This document shows positions 60,533 through 64,000 of a stretch of 64,000 nucleotides of DNA, piece by piece. The notes below the pieces were generated by a model. That model was not told the DNA's origin. It searched no databases and saw only the letters and a program-made list of their open reading frames with translations. Origin of the DNA: JACCZX01 sp963829995 (lineage in GTDB: Bacteria > Pseudomonadota > Gammaproteobacteria > Burkholderiales > Burkholderiaceae_F); NCBI GenBank assembly GCA_963829995.1, contig CAWHKW010000029.1, positions 1 through 64,000 of the forward strand, read 5' to 3'. Made by a program: the position numbers and the translations under genes. The stretch's first letter is position 1; each line of letters starts with the position of its first letter.

Positions 60533-61681
60533 TCACTCCCTAAACCGCAGCTGCTCGCGCGACAGCTCGCTGATCGACTTACACCCCATCAACTTCATCC
60601 CGCGCTCGACTTCCGCACGCAGCAGGCCAAGCGCCCGCTCAACGCCCGCTCTCCCTGCGGCCGCCAGAGGAAATAGATAGAACCGCCCGAGGCCAACGGC
60701 CTTGGCGCCAAGCGCAAGAGCCTTCAGCACGTGCGTGCCGCGCTGGACCCCGCCGTCCATCATTACGTCCAACCGATCGCCGACGGCATCGACGATTTCC
60801 GCCAGCTGATCGAACGGCGCGCGCGAGCCATCGAGCTGTCGCCCGCCGTGGTTCGACAGAACGATTCCGGTGCAGCCGATCTCGGCCGCGCGCTTCGCGT
60901 CTTCCACCGACATCACGCCCTTCAGACAGAACTGCCCGTCCCACTGCTGGACCATTTCGGCGACGTCGTTCCAGGTCATCGAAGGGTCCAGCATCTCGGT
61001 GAAGTAGCGGCCGATCGACATCGCTCCGCCGCTCATGTCGACGTGCTGATCCAGCTGCGGCAGTTTGAATTTTTCATGCGTGAGGTAGTTCAAACCCCAC
61101 GCCGGCTTGATCGCGAACTGCAGCATTCCCGCGAGCGTGAGACGGAACGGAATCGAAAAGCCGGTGCGCAGATCGCGCTCACGGTTTCCGCCGGTAATGC
61201 TGTCCACCGTCAGCATCATGACCTCGACGCCGGCGTCCTTCGCTCGTTGAAGCATCGCGCGGTTCAGACCGCGATCCTTGTGGAAGTAGAACTGATACAC
61301 CTGCGGCGTTGGATATTTTTTGCGCAGCTCTTCCAGACTGACCGTGCCGAGCGACGACACACCGAACAGCGTCCCGTACTTCGACGCCACCGCTGCGACC
61401 GCGCGCTCGCCTTCGTGATTAAACAGTCGCTGCAGCGCCGTCGGCGAGCAGTAAAACGGCACCGCGAGCTTCTGGCCCATCACCGTCACCGATAGATCGA
61501 CGGCTTCCACTCCGCGCAGGACGTTGGGGACGAGGTCGCAGCTCTCGAAGCTGGCCGTGTTCCGTCGATACGTCACTTCATCGTCGGCGGCTCCATCGAT
61601 GTAGTTGAAGATCGGGCTTGGCAGCCGCCGCATCGCCAGCCTGCGAAAGTCATGAAAGCTGTGGCAATCGGCGAGGCCCAT
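60533..61681 (-). CDS. FMN-dependent alpha-hydroxy-acid oxidase
   Basis: TIM-barrel flavoenzyme of 382 residues. Landmarks: IFNYIDGAADDEVTYRRN, VPFYCSPTALQRLFNHEGER, VMMLTVDSITGGNRERDLRT, the lysine in GQFCLKGVMSVEDAKRAAEI, the active-site His in IVLSNHGGRQLDGSRAPFDQ and VMMDGGVQRGTHVLKALALG for FMN. It resembles L-lactate dehydrogenase/mandelate dehydrogenase members more than the copy at 31172, with which it shares the fold but not close identity. Convergent with the aldehyde dehydrogenase gene; a 12-bp palindrome TGCGACGTCGCA lies at 60470-60481. Confidence 0.92.
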   Translation of the reverse strand: MGLADCHSFHDFRRLAMRRLPSPIFNYIDGAADDEVTYRRNTASFESCDLVPNVLRGVEAVDLSVTVMGQKLAVPFYCSPTALQRLFNHEGERAVAAVASKYGTLFGVSSLGTVSLEELRKKYPTPQVYQFYFHKDRGLNRAMLQRAKDAGVEVMMLTVDSITGGNRERDLRTGFSIPFRLTLAGMLQFAIKPAWGLNYLTHEKFKLPQLDQHVDMSGGAMSIGRYFTEMLDPSMTWNDVAEMVQQWDGQFCLKGVMSVEDAKRAAEIGCTGIVLSNHGGRQLDGSRAPFDQLAEIVDAVGDRLDVMMDGGVQRGTHVLKALALGAKAVGLGRFYLFPLAAAGRAGVERALGLLRAEVERGMKLMGCKSISELSREQLRFRE

Positions 61682-61815
61682 GGCGAGAATTCGTCAGGTT
61701 TAGGGTGCGGGAGTCGGTATGTTGACACGCGCGGGTGCGCCCGGTACGTTGCCCTGCTCACAACGGTAGTGCCAACACGCGCGACGAACGCGTCAGAATT
61801 TCTAACAAGGAGACC

Positions 61816-63009
61816 ATGATGAATCGACTTCTTCGGTTGACGCTGATGTGCGCCGCGACGACGCTCGCCGCTTGTGCAACCATGGATCGCGCGCTGCCGG
61901 GTAAGCCCGAGTACATGATCGTCGGCATTGACAACAAGACGACGTGGGACGCGGGCGGGAAGCTCGTGCTCAGCGCGCCCGGCAAGGACGTAGTCGCGAT
62001 CGTCGACATCGGTACCGATCCCGCCAACCCGAAGATCGTCACGACGCTGCCGCTTTCGAATTCGATCTTCGGCCCGCCGACTAACCTCGCGATTACGCCG
62101 AATGGCCAGCTCGCGCTGGTAGCCGACTCGGTCGAGTACACCGCTGACGGCTCCGGCTGGAAATCGGGGCCCACCAGTCGGCTGCATGTGATCGACCTGA
62201 CAACGAATCCGCCCCGCCTGATCGAAACGATCACAAATGTCGGCCGGCAGCCGTCCGGCATGTCGATCAACCGCGCCGGCAACCTCGCATTGATTGCCAA
62301 CCGCGCCGACAACTCGATCAGCGTGCTCGCGATCGACGGCAAGCAGGTCAAGCTCATCGACACGGTGCAGATCGGCGAACACGTGGCGCATGTGGCGTTC
62401 ACGCCTGACGGCAAGCGTGCGCTTGCTGCAAAGTTCCCCGGTCACAAGGTGGCGCTGCTCACGGTCGATGGCCAGAAGGTGACCTACACCAAGCGCGACC
62501 TCGTCGTCGGCCTGTGGCCGTACAACCTGGACATCGCACCTGACGGCAAGATCGCACTGACCGCTGACAACGGATTGAGCGGCAGCTCCGACGGTAACGT
62601 CGACACCGTCTCAATAATTGATCTTGAAGCGAATCCAGTGCGCGTGATCGACAAAGTGGTCGTCGGCGACGCGCCCGAAGGCATCGCGATCAGCCCGACC
62701 GGCAAGATGGCCGCCGCGATCCTGCTGCGCGGCTCCAACAACGCGACGACCGACTGGTTCTATAACCGCAACGGCAGCGTCGTCGTGCTCAAAATCGATG
62801 GCAAGAAGGTCACCAAGATCGGCGAGATCGAAGTCAGAGGCCTGCCCGAAGGAGCCGTGTTCAGTCCGGACGGACGCTGGCTGTATGTCGGCAATTACAT
62901 GGATGAAGACATCTCCGTGCTGCGTGTTGACGGAGAAACGGTCACCAACACCGGCAAGCTGCTGAAACTGCCGGGTAAGCCCGCGTCGATGCGCGGACGA
63001 ACGTTGTAA
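61816..63009 (+). CDS. YncE-like beta-propeller lipoprotein
   Basis: Protein of 397 residues. The N-terminus LTLMCAATTLAACATM has a lipobox (LAAC), so it is anchored in a membrane facing the periplasm. The body is a seven-bladed propeller with repeated units such as PPRLIETITNVGRQPSGMSI, LALIANRADNSISVLAIDGK, AHVAFTPDGKRALAAKFPGH and GAVFSPDGRWLYVGNYMDED. YncE-type proteins bind DNA or other ligands in the periplasm, but the role is unclear. ATG 61816 (ATG 61819 next) follows AAGGAG. It is divergent from the hydroxy-acid oxidase with a 134-bp gap. Confidence 0.85.
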   Translation: MMNRLLRLTLMCAATTLAACATMDRALPGKPEYMIVGIDNKTTWDAGGKLVLSAPGKDVVAIVDIGTDPANPKIVTTLPLSNSIFGPPTNLAITPNGQLALVADSVEYTADGSGWKSGPTSRLHVIDLTTNPPRLIETITNVGRQPSGMSINRAGNLALIANRADNSISVLAIDGKQVKLIDTVQIGEHVAHVAFTPDGKRALAAKFPGHKVALLTVDGQKVTYTKRDLVVGLWPYNLDIAPDGKIALTADNGLSGSSDGNVDTVSIIDLEANPVRVIDKVVVGDAPEGIAISPTGKMAAAILLRGSNNATTDWFYNRNGSVVVLKIDGKKVTKIGEIEVRGLPEGAVFSPDGRWLYVGNYMDEDISVLRVDGETVTNTGKLLKLPGKPASMRGRTL

Positions 63010-63026
63010 CGGGTCGCAGCGAACGA

Positions 63027-63049
63027 GGTGTAGTCAGCGCGACTACACC
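63027..63049. terminator. Perfect hairpin between convergent genes
   Basis: Stem GGTGTAGTC, loop AGCGC, stem GACTACACC. It sits in the 33-bp gap between the beta-propeller gene (+) and the GFA gene (-), and its right arm covers the stop codon of the latter. No T-run follows. Confidence 0.6.
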
Positions 63050-63462
63050 GTCGCCGCCTTGGGAAACGTGACCATCCCTTCCGGGATCGACATCCACGAT
63101 CGCTTGGACTGCACCCAGATGTGGCGTTGGATAGTGAGCCACTCGGGGTCATCCAGTGTTCCCATTGCTATGGCTCTCAGACCGGGCCGAACTTCAACGG
63201 TATGAGTGACTGTCGTCGCGCACGATGGGCAGAACTCCGTGCGCAACCACCTTCCGCTTTCGTCGGAATGATGCTGATACTGCTTTAGCTCGCCTTGTAC
63301 AAACGTCACATTGCGCTCGTCGAAGTAAGCAACGGTTGCAAAGGCGCTCCCTGAGCGTCGTTGACAGAATGTGCAGTGGCAGATCTGGCAGATCGCAGGA
63401 TTTCCTTGCACCTGATATCGCACACGGCCGCACGCACAACCGCCTTCATGAAGTGTGGTCAT
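63043..63462 (-). CDS. GFA family protein (glutathione-dependent formaldehyde-activating/CENP-V fold)
   Basis: Protein of 139 residues from ATG 63462. Zinc-binding cysteines are in LHEGGCACGRVRYQVQG, ICQICHCTFCQRRSGSAFA and TEFCPSCATTVTHTVEVRPG. The C-terminus TIQRHIWVQSKRSWMSIPEG is typical. The family binds zinc and some members are glutathione-dependent formaldehyde-activating, but most are unassigned. An in-frame start upstream (63597) only adds unconserved residues and would overlap the next gene's promoter. Confidence 0.92.
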   Translation of the reverse strand: MTTLHEGGCACGRVRYQVQGNPAICQICHCTFCQRRSGSAFATVAYFDERNVTFVQGELKQYQHHSDESGRWLRTEFCPSCATTVTHTVEVRPGLRAIAMGTLDDPEWLTIQRHIWVQSKRSWMSIPEGMVTFPKAATV

Positions 63463-63597
63463 TGGTGCTCCAGATGAAAGAAACGACCAGTTTAATTGCG
63501 GGACACGGCGGGACACTTCAACCGCGCGTTTAGCGTACAAAAACCTAGACAATTTCACGCTTCGCTCAGCGGTCGGCGAGCCCAGAATCGTCTGCAC

Positions 63598-64000
63598 ATG
63601 AGCGCACCTCTTAGAACCCTTCGCGGCTGCTTCGCCGGCCTGCTAACTGCGGCACTGCTTGCCAGCTGTGCGACCGGAATGAGCAAGGACGAGTGCGCGC
63701 TGGCCGACTGGCAAATGATCGGCTACGAAGACGGCCTGCGCGGATTCCCTGCAGAGAGAATCGGCGCGCATCGAGCGGCCTGCGCCAAACATCAAGTCAC
63801 GCCAAACCTCGCCGCCTACACCGGAGGTCGGGAGCGCGGCCTGCGCGAATACTGCCAGCCGAAGAACGGGTTCCGCGCCGGACTGCAGGGCACCGGCTAC
63901 GCCAATGTGTGTTCCGGTCCGAGCGAGGCGTTCTTCGTCGACGGCTATCGCTACGGAAGGCAAATCCACGACGCCCGCGCCGAACTGCGCTCCACCCAAG
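63598..64000 (+). CDS. DUF2799 domain lipoprotein-like protein (cut by window end)
   Basis: ATG 63598 opens 134 residues with no stop before the window end. The N-terminus RGCFAGLLTAALLASCATGM is a signal with lipobox LASC. The DUF2799 pattern follows: DECALADWQMIGYEDGLRGF, RIGAHRAACAKHQVTPNLAA, GREQGLREYCQP-like text (GGRERGLREYCQP) and VDGYRYGRQIHDARAEL. Family function unknown. Divergent from the GFA gene with a 135-bp gap. Confidence 0.85.
   Translation, partial: MSAPLRTLRGCFAGLLTAALLASCATGMSKDECALADWQMIGYEDGLRGFPAERIGAHRAACAKHQVTPNLAAYTGGRERGLREYCQPKNGFRAGLQGTGYANVCSGPSEAFFVDGYRYGRQIHDARAELRSTQ

Noticed and set aside
1..64000. tRNA, rRNA, riboswitch or CRISPR array
   Set aside because: Reading both strands gave no cloverleaf with a plausible anticodon arm, no rRNA core sequence, no regularly spaced repeats and no riboswitch core that I recognise.

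Overview
The window is GC-rich and gene-dense, and reads as the chromosome of a betaproteobacterium, most likely a Burkholderiales member. The grounds are five full-length Bug/TctC-type periplasmic receptors, a PEP-CTERM protein, several (S)-2-hydroxy-acid oxidase and CoA-transferase genes, a SigK/RskA-type sigma pair and DUF2917. I see no rRNA, tRNA, CRISPR array, transposase or integrase.

Layout. 1-1.85 kb: a decayed NB-ARC-type ATPase/regulator. 1.9-8.3 kb: Ca2+/H+ antiporter, a minus-strand catabolic operon (D-2-hydroxyacid dehydrogenase, MmgE/PrpD, Bug), YjbQ and a sulfatase. 8.3-10.1 kb: a small insert zone with a PEP-CTERM gene and a PagL-like gene, containing scraps of both neighbouring genes (sulfatase tail and Bug tail). 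10-17.9 kb: Bug, YxFWYxxD lipoprotein, ECF sigma/anti-sigma, CorA-like protein, PepSY protein, MFS, DsbA/FrnE. 17.9-22.4 kb: CbpA/CbpM and a frameshifted HMG-CoA-lyase-like gene, CaiB CoA-transferase and Bug. 22.4-32.8 kb: HTH relic, TPR-2OG oxygenase, TAXI-TRAP transporter with a PfkB kinase, cupin, CadC-like regulator, lactate-oxidase family enzyme, VOC protein. 32.8-36.6 kb: M12 metalloprotease, Ada, cytochrome/anchor protein. 36.6-41.9 kb: NHEJ operon ligD-ku-MerR/TPR and a divergent DUF72 gene. 41.9-53.2 kb: a rearranged, gene-graveyard-like region with one intact Bug gene, three Bug 3-prime relics, a TPR-CHAT protease-like gene between two 54-bp direct repeats, a LuxR-type ATPase stub and a decayed LuxR-type ATPase. 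53.2-64 kb: mostly intact housekeeping and catabolic genes.

Working together: several Bug or TAXI receptors sit next to enzymes of organic-acid catabolism (PrpD, hydroxyacid dehydrogenase, CoA-transferase, lyase, kinase), consistent with scavenging of carboxylic acids. Ku and LigD supply two-protein end joining.

About a dozen genes carry clear frameshifts while long neighbours are intact. I cannot tell from sequence alone whether these are assembly errors or real decay, but the copied and deleted Bug fragments are structural and not explained by single-base errors. The most interesting observations are the repeat-bracketed TPR-CHAT gene whose catalytic His position reads Gln, the serial Bug 3-prime relics, the double sulfatase/Bug junction at 8.3-10.1 kb, and the MerR/TPR protein in the ligD-ku operon.
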